64,000 bases of DNA, from contig SFDX01000012.1 of assembly GCA_004557455.1 (NCBI GenBank), positions 3,328 through 67,327 on the forward strand, read 5' to 3'. How positions within the stretch are numbered: position 1 is the first letter of the stretch; each line of letters starts with the position of its first letter. The notes below the pieces were generated by a model, which did not search any database, was not told the origin of the DNA, and was given only the letters and a program-made list of their open reading frames with translations. Positions 51,917-59,919 of this stretch are shown here, piece by piece. This DNA comes from Akkermansia muciniphila. GTDB lineage: Bacteria > Verrucomicrobiota > Verrucomicrobiia > Verrucomicrobiales > Akkermansiaceae. Made by a program: the position numbers and the translations under genes.

Positions 51917-53143
51917 ATGACATTATACGAAGACTTGGAATGGCGAGGGCTGATTAACCAGGTATCCAGCCCGGAACTGAAGGACAAGCTGAACGCCGGG
52001 GGGATGACCTTCTACATCGGCACGGATCCGACGGCGGACAGCCTGCACTTGGGGCATTACTCCAGCTTCCTGATTACGCGGCGGTTGGCGGCGGCAGGGC
52101 ACAAGCCGCTGCTGTTGGTGGGCATGGCGACCGGCCTCATCGGCGATCCGCGCGGCACGGTGGAGCGCGAGCTGAAGCAGCGCGAGGAGGTGATGCGCAA
52201 TTACGAGAGCCTCAAGAAGCAGGTGGAGCAGCTCTTCGGCTTCGAGGTGGTCAACAATTATGACTGGATCGGCAAGATGACGGTCATCGACTACTTCCGC
52301 GAGTTCGGCAAGTACATCAACGTGGGCTACATGCTCACCAAGGACCATGTGCGCCGGCAGATGGAAAGCGGCATCTCCTACGCAGAGTTCTCGTACATGC
52401 TCATCCAGGCCATCGACTTCAAGCACCTGCATGAGACCCGCGGCGTTGACCTGCAAGTGGCGGGCAGCGACCAGTGGGGCAACATCACCACCGGTATCGA
52501 GCTCATCCGCAAGACCACGGGGGATGAGGTGTACGCCCTGACCATGCCGTTGGTGACGGACGCACAGGGCAACAAGTTCGGCAAGAGCGAAGGGAACGCC
52601 CTGTGGCTGGACAAAGAGAAGACGAGCAGCTACGAGCTCTACCAGTTCCTGCTGAACACGGACGACGCCTGCGTCATCAGCTACCTGAAACGCCTCACCT
52701 TCCTCACCCGCGAGCAGATCGAGGCCCTGGAGGCCGAGCAAACCGCCCATCCGGAGCAGCGCCCCGCCCAAAAGGCCCTGGCGCGCGAGATCATCACCGA
52801 CCTGCACGGCAGGGAGGAGTACGAGCACGCAGTCGAGATCAGCGAGAAACTCTTCGCCGGCGACTACCGCAGCCTGTCCCTGCGGGACATCCTGGCCGGC
52901 ATGAGCAAGGTGCCTCATGTCACCCTGAAACCGGGTCCGCTGGCGGAGGTACTGACCGATGCGAGGGTGTGCAGCTCCCGACGCGAGGCGCGGCAATTCA
53001 TCACCCAAGGGGCTATCTCCGTGAACGGCGAAGTCATCAAAGACGCCGCGCGAGAGCTGACGGCAGCCGATGCGCTGGAGGGGCGCGTGGTCATTATCCG
53101 CCGGGGCAAGAAGAAGTTTTACTTAGGGGAGCTGCAGGCATGA
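51917..53143 (+). CDS. tyrS: Tyrosyl-tRNA synthetase
   Basis: Charges tRNA-Tyr; cytosolic. About 408 residues. Class I features: FYIGTDPTADSLHLGHYSSF (HIGH-type motif HLGH), GMATGLIGDPRG, QVAGSDQWGNITTGIEL and KFGKSEGNALWL (KMSKS-type). The C-terminal S4 RNA-binding domain starts near residue 345 (DARVCSSRREARQFITQGAI). A GTG lies one codon upstream at 51914; either start is possible. No T-box leader is present (leader about 20 bases). The next gene overlaps by 4 bp. Confidence 0.97.
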   Translation: MTLYEDLEWRGLINQVSSPELKDKLNAGGMTFYIGTDPTADSLHLGHYSSFLITRRLAAAGHKPLLLVGMATGLIGDPRGTVERELKQREEVMRNYESLKKQVEQLFGFEVVNNYDWIGKMTVIDYFREFGKYINVGYMLTKDHVRRQMESGISYAEFSYMLIQAIDFKHLHETRGVDLQVAGSDQWGNITTGIELIRKTTGDEVYALTMPLVTDAQGNKFGKSEGNALWLDKEKTSSYELYQFLLNTDDACVISYLKRLTFLTREQIEALEAEQTAHPEQRPAQKALAREIITDLHGREEYEHAVEISEKLFAGDYRSLSLRDILAGMSKVPHVTLKPGPLAEVLTDARVCSSRREARQFITQGAISVNGEVIKDAARELTAADALEGRVVIIRRGKKKFYLGELQA

Positions 53144-53922
53144 GGAAAGCCGCCCTGCTGCTGACGTCTGCGGTGCTGCTCCTCCCCACGGTGCAGGCGG
53201 AACCTGCCCCCGCGCCGGGCCAGCCTGCGGCACAGGCCCCTGCCCGGCCCACAGAGGAAACCGCCACGCAGGTGAAGCGCCTGCTGCTGGGTCGCGACAT
53301 TCGCACTGCGCTGGCAGCGGGACGCACCACACCGGAGAACCTGCGGCAGTGCGCAGCGGAGGCCCGAGCAGCCGGCTTGGACGAGCTGGCCGACTTGGCC
53401 GAGGGAGAGGCCGATGAGCACCGCTCCCGCCGCGAGCGCCACGAACTGCGCCGGCAGTGGGAGCAGCGCGTTGCCGAGCTCGGGATCGATGAGCGGGACA
53501 TCGCGCACTTTGTCCTCAGCGTAGGCCCGGAGGTGGCGGCAGGGGTACTCGACCGCCTGCCGTTGCGGGCTCTTTTCAACATACCGAGCGAGGCACAGTG
53601 CTCCGCCCCTGCCCTGCAACTGCAAGTACACAAGGCAGCCGGGGCCGTCCCGCAGTTGGTGAAGGTATATTCAGGCATCCACAGCCCGGAGACCGCAGAA
53701 GCCGCCCTGCCGGAGCTCCTGCCGCCCTTCTGCGCCTTTATCTCCACCCAACCTCTGCGCCTGCTGGCCCCGGAACCCCTGCGGGAAGCAGTCTACGCGC
53801 AACATGCCGAACGCATCCGCGCGCTGCCCCTGCCGCAGCTTAATGAACAGCAGCAACGCCTGCAGGCGGCGGAGTACTACGGCAATGCCACCCTGCGTGC
53901 GCTGGATTGCCTGCTGCGCTGA
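53140..53922 (+). CDS. Secreted protein of unknown function
   Basis: 260 residues: signal peptide MRKAALLLTSAVLLLPTVQA, a Pro/Ala linker, then an Ala/Arg/Glu-rich helical region (RQCAAEARAAGLDELADLAE, DEHRSRRERHELRRQW) with coiled-coil character, and a C-terminal part with paired Cys-free helices. No family recognised. The ATG at 53140 overlaps the tyrS stop (ATGA), so it is co-translated with tyrS; the long frame upstream is inside tyrS. Confidence 0.8.
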   Translation: MRKAALLLTSAVLLLPTVQAEPAPAPGQPAAQAPARPTEETATQVKRLLLGRDIRTALAAGRTTPENLRQCAAEARAAGLDELADLAEGEADEHRSRRERHELRRQWEQRVAELGIDERDIAHFVLSVGPEVAAGVLDRLPLRALFNIPSEAQCSAPALQLQVHKAAGAVPQLVKVYSGIHSPETAEAALPELLPPFCAFISTQPLRLLAPEPLREAVYAQHAERIRALPLPQLNEQQQRLQAAEYYGNATLRALDCLLR

Positions 53923-53958
53923 AAACGCCATAAAAATGCGTCATGCGCTATTCTGCGC

Positions 53959-53987
53959 TTGCTTTTTACCGGCACATCACGTACAAT
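53959..53987 (+). promoter_or_regulatory. tig promoter
   Basis: -35 TTGCTT (53959-53964), 17-bp spacer, -10 TACAAT (53982-53987). Leader of about 36 bases, no Shine-Dalgarno. Confidence 0.65.
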
Positions 53988-54029
53988 GCTTCGGCAGCTT
54001 TTACCGCAAATTTCTAACACACATTCAAG

Positions 54030-55391
54030 ATGAATATCACCATCAACAAGACCAGCGATTGCGAGGCACAGGTTACCGCAACGGTCCCGGCCGATGTCGT
54101 AAGCGAGAAGAAGAACCGCATCCTTGCGGCCATCACCCGGAGCGTCCGCATACCGGGTTTCCGCCCCGGTAAGACCCCCACTTCCGTTGTAGCCAAGCGC
54201 TATGCCGAGGAGCTGCAAGCCGAGTTGGAGCAGGACCTGAGCCAGGATCTGCAGAACGAGGTGGCCACTCAGCACGCCGAGCTGACCGTGATGGAGTACA
54301 GCGAAATCAGCTTTGAGAAGCAGGACGACGGCTCTTACACCCTGAGCACCACCGCCACTGTCATCCCCGAGTTCGAGCTGCCGGAGTACAAGGGGCTGGA
54401 GGTTACCCTGCCCGCAGTCAACGTGACGGACGAGGATGTGGACAAGGCCCTGCAGAACGTGGCCGATGCGCGCGCCGAGTTCGTGACGGTGGAACGTGCC
54501 GCCGCCAAGGGTGACCTGCTGAAGCTGGACTTCACCACCGAGGTCGAGGGACAGAAGCCCTCCGACTTCTGCGGCGAGCCCGTCGGCATCATGGACGGTC
54601 GGGAGGGTTACACCCTTTCCACCGCAGACAACGCCTTCATCCCCGGTTGGTCGGACGGCCTTATCGGCTTGGCTGCCGGCGAGACCAAGGAGCTCGTGCT
54701 CACCATGCCGGAGGACTTCGTCTACGACAAGCTGGCCGGTAAGGAGATGACCTTCCGCTGCAAGGTTACCGAGGTGCAGGAGCGCCGTGTGCCGGAGGTG
54801 AACGAGGAACTCTTCGCCGAGATGCTGCCCGGTAAGAACATGGACGAGATCCGCACCATCGTCCGTGAGAACCTTCAGCACCGCAAGGAGCAGGAGAACG
54901 AGGAGGCCAAGGCCGACCAAGTGACGGAGCAGCTGGCAGACAAGCTCTCCTATGCCCTGCCGCAGAAGATGATCGACACCGAGAACAACAACACCATTCG
55001 CCGCAAGATGCAGGAGGCCCTGCAGAAGGGTGACTACGCCGCGCTCAAGGATACCGAGGCCTTCCGCCAAAACTGCCTCCCGGAGACGGAGCGCAACCTG
55101 CGCGTCTACTTCGCCCTGCAGAAGATCGCCGGCATCGAGCACGTGACCGCCACGGACGATGAGCTCATCCGCGCCGTCGCAGCCCTGGCCGAGCAGGAGG
55201 GCGAGAAGAACCTCCGCAAGTACATTCAGAAGCTGCAGCGCGCCAACCGCCTCACCGGTATCCGCATGTCCATCGTCACCTCCAAGGTGCTGGATCTGCT
55301 GACCCGCAACGCCAAGGTGACCTACACGGGTGCCGAGGAAGCCCCCGCCGCCGCAGAGGCTCCCGCCGAGGCCCCGGCCGAGCAGGCCTGA
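54030..55391 (+). CDS. tig: Trigger factor
   Basis: Ribosome-bound chaperone and prolyl isomerase for new proteins. 453 residues: ribosome-binding domain with the signature GFRPGKTPTSVVAKRY (39-54), FKBP-type domain at about 150-245 (AAKGDLLKLDFTTEVEG, PGWSDGLIGLAAGETKEL), and the helical chaperone domain to the end, with an Ala/Glu/Pro tail. Monocistronic, without the clpP-clpX genes that often follow it. A hairpin terminator follows. Confidence 0.96.
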   Translation: MNITINKTSDCEAQVTATVPADVVSEKKNRILAAITRSVRIPGFRPGKTPTSVVAKRYAEELQAELEQDLSQDLQNEVATQHAELTVMEYSEISFEKQDDGSYTLSTTATVIPEFELPEYKGLEVTLPAVNVTDEDVDKALQNVADARAEFVTVERAAAKGDLLKLDFTTEVEGQKPSDFCGEPVGIMDGREGYTLSTADNAFIPGWSDGLIGLAAGETKELVLTMPEDFVYDKLAGKEMTFRCKVTEVQERRVPEVNEELFAEMLPGKNMDEIRTIVRENLQHRKEQENEEAKADQVTEQLADKLSYALPQKMIDTENNNTIRRKMQEALQKGDYAALKDTEAFRQNCLPETERNLRVYFALQKIAGIEHVTATDDELIRAVAALAEQEGEKNLRKYIQKLQRANRLTGIRMSIVTSKVLDLLTRNAKVTYTGAEEAPAAAEAPAEAPAEQA

Positions 55392-55417
55392 CGCCCTGCA
55401 AACACAGGCTTTCCGCA

Positions 55418-55457
55418 GGGGGCAGTTCTCCGCACTCGGGGGCTGCCCCCTTCCCTT
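55418..55457 (+). terminator. tig terminator
   Basis: 8-bp stem GGGGGCAG / CTGCCCCC with a 17-base loop, followed by TTCCCTTT. Confidence 0.65.
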
Positions 55458-55491
55458 TCCCCACGAAACGCCGCCGCCGCGTATATTTTGC

Positions 55492-55520
55492 TTGCCAAAT
55501 GCTCAAAGCGGGGCTAGAAT
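55492..55520 (+). promoter_or_regulatory. aspC promoter
   Basis: -35 TTGCCA (55492-55497), 17-bp spacer, -10 TAGAAT (55515-55520). Leader of about 57 bases. Confidence 0.7.
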
Positions 55521-55583
55521 AGGGGCGCGGGCGCAAGTGCGCGCGAACCCCGCATCTTTTAACATCGACAGTTTACCTACACA

Positions 55584-56756
55584 ATGGAATCAAACTTTAT
55601 ATCGGACTACATTTCGGCCCTGCAGCCCTCGCTCACCCTCGCCGTTACCAACCGCGCCAAGGAGATGAAGGCCGCAGGCGAGCAGGTTTTCGGCCTCGCA
55701 GGCGGTGAGCCGGACAAGGACACTCCGGAGAACATCAAGCAGGCGGCAATCCGCGCGCTCAACGAGGGCAAGACCAAGTACACGCCCTCCGTGGGTCTCC
55801 CCGCCCTCCGCCAAGCCATCAGTGACAAGCTGAAGCGCGACAACGGGCTGGACTACGACATCGACCAGATCTGCGTGACCGCCGGTGCCAAGCCCGCCGT
55901 CTACCAGGCCCTGCGCGCCGTCCTCAACCCCGGGGACGAGGTCATCATCCCCTCCCCCTACTGGGTGAGCTACCCCTCCATGGTGCAGATCTGCGGCGGC
56001 ACCCCCGTATTCGTGGAGACGAAGGCCGAGAACGGCTGGAAGATTACCGCCGAGGAGTTCGAGGCGGCCATGACCCCGCGCACCAAGATGATCATCCTCA
56101 CCACCCCGCACAACCCCACGGGTGCCGTCTACTCCAAGGAGGAGCTGCTCGCCATCGGCGAGGTCGCGCTGGAAGAGGACATCCTCATCATCGCGGATGA
56201 AATTTACGAGCACCTCATCTATGATGGTCAGAAGCACGTCTCCATGGCTTCCCTCAGCCCGGAGCTCTACAACATCACCATCACCATCAACGGCTTCTCC
56301 AAGGGCTACGCCATGACCGGCTGGCGCCTCGGTTACTCCGCCGCTCCCAAGAACATCGCTAAGTACATCAAGCTCATTCAGGACCACACCGCCTCCAACA
56401 CCACCACCTTTGCCCAATACGGTGCCATCGAGGCCCTCACCGGTGACCAGAGCTTCATCGATGACCTGCGGGAGGAGTACGACTTCCGCCGTAACTACGT
56501 CTATGACCGCCTTTCCAAGATGCCCAAGGTCAAGGTCGTCAAGCCGCAGGGTGCTTTCTACTTCTTCCTGGACCTCTCCGAGCTCGGCATGGGCTCCGTT
56601 GAGCTCTGCAACAAGCTTCTGGAGCGCTACAAGGTTGCGGCCGTCCCCGGCATCGCTTTCGGCAACGACCACGCCATCCGCATCTCCTACTGCACCTCGC
56701 TGGACATCCTCAAGGAGGGCCTCGACCGCCTCGAGGAGTTCTGCAAGAAGTGCTGA
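55584..56756 (+). CDS. aspC: Aspartate aminotransferase (class I)
   Basis: PLP enzyme exchanging amino groups between aspartate and 2-oxoglutarate; cytosolic. 390 residues, type Ib (Thermus-like) by motif. Seen: FGLAGGEPDKDTPENIKQAA, TKYTPSVGLPALRQAI, IIPSPYWVSYPSMV, TTPHNPTGAVYSKEEL, ADEIYEHLIYDG, and NGFSKGYAMTGWRLGY with the PLP lysine. Substrate range could include prephenate or other amino acids. ATG 55584 gives the family N-terminus. Followed by a strong hairpin. Confidence 0.94.
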   Translation: MESNFISDYISALQPSLTLAVTNRAKEMKAAGEQVFGLAGGEPDKDTPENIKQAAIRALNEGKTKYTPSVGLPALRQAISDKLKRDNGLDYDIDQICVTAGAKPAVYQALRAVLNPGDEVIIPSPYWVSYPSMVQICGGTPVFVETKAENGWKITAEEFEAAMTPRTKMIILTTPHNPTGAVYSKEELLAIGEVALEEDILIIADEIYEHLIYDGQKHVSMASLSPELYNITITINGFSKGYAMTGWRLGYSAAPKNIAKYIKLIQDHTASNTTTFAQYGAIEALTGDQSFIDDLREEYDFRRNYVYDRLSKMPKVKVVKPQGAFYFFLDLSELGMGSVELCNKLLERYKVAAVPGIAFGNDHAIRISYCTSLDILKEGLDRLEEFCKKC

Positions 56757-56767
56757 CCTCCTCCCCT

Positions 56768-56796
56768 CTGTCCCCGGCCTCACCCGCCGGGGACAG
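56768..56796 (+). terminator. Hairpin after aspC
   Basis: Perfect 11-bp stem CTGTCCCCGGC / GCCGGGGACAG with a 7-base loop, 11 bases after the stop. No T-run. Confidence 0.55.
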
Positions 56797-56881
56797 GGGT
56801 ATACCCTAAGCTCCGCATCCCCGCTACCCCGTTGAAGCGCGACAGCATAGAATGCCCCCCCTCAACTCTGCATCCGGAAGA

Positions 56882-57919
56882 ATGAAAAACGGCATCATAC
56901 GCAATCTCGTGAAGGCGGTCATGCTTTTCATCGGTAACTGTGTCGCTCCCCTTATGGCCGAAGAGTCCCCCCATGAATCGTGTGCTCCTGCGGAGCATGC
57001 GAGCGTCAGGATGACGGACAGCAAGGGGGCCGGTCTCGAACTTCGGGGCACAGTGCGCCTCGGGGACCAAGAGGGGGCTCTGCATTTCGCCGCCGTTCCC
57101 GAGCAGAAGGAGTCCCTGCGAGAGTGGACGCAGGAGCGCATCGGTCAGCGCGTGATGGTCGGGATTACCTTGGAGGACGGGCGCACGGAGGATGTAATTG
57201 TGCCGATCATCGCCGCCCTTCCGGGTGAGTTTCAGCTGGGGGGAGTGTCTCTTGACTTCCTGAACGGACAGGAAATCCCCCCGGAGGATATGCCGTGGCT
57301 CTACAACGAGGCCGAGAAGGGCGATGCCGAGGCTCAACTGCTGATGGGTAATTGTTTCTGCATCGGCCGGAATGTCCCGAAATCCCTTGAAAAAGCCGTG
57401 ACATGGTGGCGCAAGGCGGCCAAACAGGGAGCCTCGGAGGCGATGTACAACCTGGGTTGTGCTTATTCCCTCGGCGAAGGTGTACCACAGAGTGATGACG
57501 AAGCCTATCAGTGGTGGCGCAGGGGAGCAGAAGCGGGCGATGTCCGCTCACAAACGGCACTGGGGGATTGTTATCGCGATGGGATGGGTGTATCGCCCTC
57601 TGAAGCCGAGGCCCTGAAGTGGTGGCGCAAAGCGGCAGAGCAGAACTTTCCGGAAGCTCAATATAATCTGGCCTATTGCTATGCAGAAGGCATCGGGGTC
57701 GAGCAATCATACGAAGATGCCGTCTTGTGGTTCAGCAGGGCCGCAGCGCAGGGGGATGAGATGGCCATGTACAGCTTGGCTCATTTTTATGAGCAGGGAT
57801 TGGGGGTGGAAAAAGACCCGGAGTGGGCAATACTCCTGTACTTAAACGCAGCAACGAGGGGCTACCGACCCGCGCAGGAAGTTCTGGAAGAAAGGGGGCT
57901 GTGGAAGCAGGAGGAATGA
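56882..57919 (+). CDS. Secreted Sel1-like repeat protein
   Basis: 345 residues. The start MKNGIIRNLVKAVMLFIGNCVAPLMA is a signal peptide. After a beta-rich segment to about 125 (ELRGTVRLGDQEGALHFAAV), five to six Sel1/TPR-type repeats run to the end, for example WLYNEAEKGDAEAQLLMGNC, WWRKAAKQGASEAMYNLGCA and WFSRAAAQGDEMAMYSLAHF. Such arrays bind proteins. ATG 56882 is preferred over ATG 56852, since a TAGAAT box covers 56848-56853; its -35 is poor. It is monocistronic. Confidence 0.88.
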   Translation: MKNGIIRNLVKAVMLFIGNCVAPLMAEESPHESCAPAEHASVRMTDSKGAGLELRGTVRLGDQEGALHFAAVPEQKESLREWTQERIGQRVMVGITLEDGRTEDVIVPIIAALPGEFQLGGVSLDFLNGQEIPPEDMPWLYNEAEKGDAEAQLLMGNCFCIGRNVPKSLEKAVTWWRKAAKQGASEAMYNLGCAYSLGEGVPQSDDEAYQWWRRGAEAGDVRSQTALGDCYRDGMGVSPSEAEALKWWRKAAEQNFPEAQYNLAYCYAEGIGVEQSYEDAVLWFSRAAAQGDEMAMYSLAHFYEQGLGVEKDPEWAILLYLNAATRGYRPAQEVLEERGLWKQEE

Positions 57920-58188
57920 CCGATTTCCGGAGAGCACGCTTGTCCGGATACAAGAGTGTGAAAATGTGCTCCGTTGATGCACCAATTTGATGACACAGAG
58001 GCCCTCGGCGATGCCGGGTACCTCATGCGCATCGGGCAAGGCCGCGCCATGCCCTACGCGCGGCGGGAGAGTTGACTTCCGCCCATCGTAACAGCAAGCT
58101 GCCGGAAACGGATGGGGGTGCCCGGCTGCGTGCAGACGGCATGCCGCCGAGGTGGTGATTTTTTGATGTTTTGAGGAAATTTCACAAA
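57920..58188. other. Intergenic stretch without a supported gene
   Basis: Between the Sel1-repeat gene and the toxin promoter. It holds a 6-bp palindromic hairpin (TCCGGA twice, 57930-57952) that may end the Sel1 transcript, and a 32-codon frame at 57977-58075 (MHQFDDTEALGDAGYLM...) that is GC-rich but has no promoter or family match. It could be a decayed gene. The last 50 bases become AT-rich, marking the start of the accessory patch. Confidence 0.4.
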
Positions 58189-58217
58189 AAAGGCTTGCTT
58201 TTCTTAAGCAAGCCTTT
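58189..58217. promoter_or_regulatory. higBA operator (12-bp perfect inverted repeat)
   Basis: AAAGGCTTGCTT (58189-58200) and AAGCAAGCCTTT (58206-58217) are perfect complements around five bases. The palindrome covers the -35 and reaches the first base of the -10, so the HigA-type antitoxin bound here would shut off its own operon. Confidence 0.7.
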
Positions 58218-58222
58218 ATAAT
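58195..58222 (+). promoter_or_regulatory. higBA promoter
   Basis: -35 TTGCTT (58195-58200), 16-bp spacer, -10 TATAAT (58217-58222). The ATG at 58221 overlaps the -10, so translation should start at ATG 58233, ten bases beyond the box. Confidence 0.75.
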
Positions 58223-58232
58223 GACTCTGTCA

Positions 58233-58571
58233 ATGAAAGTACTGGCTAAGAACAATAGGATGGAAAAGATCATGAAAACAGAAAGCGCACTCATCAGGGA
58301 GTACGGACGAGACTCCGCGAGAAAGATCATGCAGAGGATAGCCGAATTAAAGAATGCAGAAAATTTATATGAAGTAGCGAATCTCAGGTACACGGGTCTG
58401 CACCTGCTCAGCCAAGACAGGAAAGGACAATGGGCATTGAAGCTCAATGCGAACAGAAGAATGACCATTACAGCATATGAGACGCAGGAAGGAGATGAAT
58501 TAAGCGGTAATGAATATCTGAAAAGCATCAAGACAGTAATCATAGAAGAACTTTGTATTGACTATCATTAA
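58233..58571 (+). CDS. higB: HigB/RelE-superfamily toxin
   Basis: 112 residues. Members of this family are ribosome-dependent mRNA endonucleases that stop translation. The C-terminal block NLRYTGLHLLSQDRKGQWAL, then KLNANRRMTITAYE, is the HigB signature (basic residues after the LxxxxxGxWxLxLNxxxR pattern). The helical first half is ARKIMQRIAELKNAENLYEV. The start is ATG 58233, chosen because ATG 58221 lies in the promoter. GC content is low against the chromosome. The antitoxin gene begins four bases after the stop, the toxin-first order typical of higBA. Confidence 0.83.
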   Translation: MKVLAKNNRMEKIMKTESALIREYGRDSARKIMQRIAELKNAENLYEVANLRYTGLHLLSQDRKGQWALKLNANRRMTITAYETQEGDELSGNEYLKSIKTVIIEELCIDYH

Positions 58572-58575
58572 ATCT

Positions 58576-59772
58576 ATGGACACGGAACTCATACCCATCA
58601 ATGACATGGAGTTTGACTACTGCACGCCCCCGGGCGAGTCGGTAGCGGAGGCTATTGAATACTTGCACATGAGCAAGAGGGAACTCGCGGAGCGAACAGG
58701 CCTCAGCACGAGCAATATAAGCAAATTGCTTGTCGGCAAATACCCACTTACGCAGGATACTGCCGAGAAGTTGGAGTATGCCACCGGTATCAATCAATCA
58801 TTCTTGATGAGAATGGAGAATGAATACCGGAGTTTTCTGAAGAAGAAGGAGGAGCGGAAAAGGGAGTACAGGGATTTCCTCACCGGGTTTCCGTATAGGG
58901 ACCTGGTGGAGGCGGGGTTTTGCCGTGACACACAGGTGCAGGCGGAGCAGAGGGAGGGGTTGCTGCGCTTCTTCGGGGTGGCGGATGAGCGTGCGTATGC
59001 GGCGACGTATACGGCGAGAATAGAGGGGGCGGCGCGGGCCGGATATGCGAGGAGTTGGCAGATGAAGCCGTTCTCCGCATGGCTTCGGGTGGGTGAGATT
59101 ATCGCTCGGGAGAGTGAGACGGCCCCCTTCTCCGTTGACAAGTTAAAACGGGGTGCGGCAAGCATCCGGAATCTCGCGGGGAAGTCACCGATTGAGGTGT
59201 GGGGTGAGGTGCAGAGGATTCTTGCGGGCTGCGGTGTTGTGGCGATTGTGCAAAAGCCGTTCGAGGGTTGCAGTATCTTCGGCTTGACGCGGTTCATCTC
59301 CAAGGATAAGGCAATCTTGCAGCTCTCATGCCGGATGCACCGCGTAGGGACATTTTGGTTCAGTCTGTTTCACGGGATAGCACATTTGCTGAAGCACGAG
59401 AAGAAGGCGATCTTCATCAACGAGAAGCGCGAGGAGCCCGGTTTCCGTGAAGATCGGGCGGATGCGCTTGTGGCACAGGAGTGCGACTCGGGAGAAGACC
59501 GGACGGATGCGCGCGAGCGTGAGGCGGATGAGATGGCGCGCGATACGCTGATAGCACCGGAGAAGTGGAAAGAGTTTACGGCGCACCTCAGCGAAAAGGA
59601 GGCGATCGAGATGATCAGGGCATTTGCGGCTAAGGAAAATATATGCGCCGATGTTGTGGTCGGGCGCCTGCAGCAGGAGAAGCCGGCCGCCTGTCTTCAT
59701 GTGGCGCTGAACAGTCTGACTGAGACCATCAAAGAAGATGATTTCCCCGTGACTCCTGTTCCTGTAAGATAG
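58576..59772 (+). CDS. higA: HigA-like antitoxin fused to a degenerate ImmA/IrrE-type domain
   Basis: 398 residues. N-terminal XRE helix-turn-helix (about 18-75): PPGESVAEAIEYLHMSKREL, AERTGLSTSNISKLLVGKYP. The C-terminal domain (about 205-340) is ImmA/IrrE-like: FWFSLFHGIAHLLKHEKKA followed by EREADEMARDTLIAPEKW with Glu316 as candidate third zinc ligand. The zinc-protease motif HExxH reads H266-G-I-A-H270: the catalytic Glu is Gly (codon ggg, one base from gag), so the domain should still bind metal but not cut. It would neutralise HigB and repress the operon through the palindrome. The start is ATG 58576, four bases after higB. Confidence 0.85.
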   Translation: MDTELIPINDMEFDYCTPPGESVAEAIEYLHMSKRELAERTGLSTSNISKLLVGKYPLTQDTAEKLEYATGINQSFLMRMENEYRSFLKKKEERKREYRDFLTGFPYRDLVEAGFCRDTQVQAEQREGLLRFFGVADERAYAATYTARIEGAARAGYARSWQMKPFSAWLRVGEIIARESETAPFSVDKLKRGAASIRNLAGKSPIEVWGEVQRILAGCGVVAIVQKPFEGCSIFGLTRFISKDKAILQLSCRMHRVGTFWFSLFHGIAHLLKHEKKAIFINEKREEPGFREDRADALVAQECDSGEDRTDAREREADEMARDTLIAPEKWKEFTAHLSEKEAIEMIRAFAAKENICADVVVGRLQQEKPAACLHVALNSLTETIKEDDFPVTPVPVR

Positions 59773-59919
59773 AAGGCAGAGCCCGACACCCGGGATTCAG
59801 AGCGGGCAAAATACGCTTATCCCTAAAAAATGTTATAAAAATCTGCTCAGTATGTATCGCGGGATTGCTCTTCTTCAACGTTAGCCCTGCAGAATTCATG
59901 TATCTTCCGGTGTAAAAAA

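Noticed and set aside
51914..52000. T-box riboswitch before tyrS
   Set aside because: The predicted leader is only about 20 bases, too short for a T-box.
57977..58075. Short 32-residue gene between the Sel1-repeat gene and higB
   Set aside because: No promoter, no family match and atypical composition; kept only as a note in the intergenic entry.
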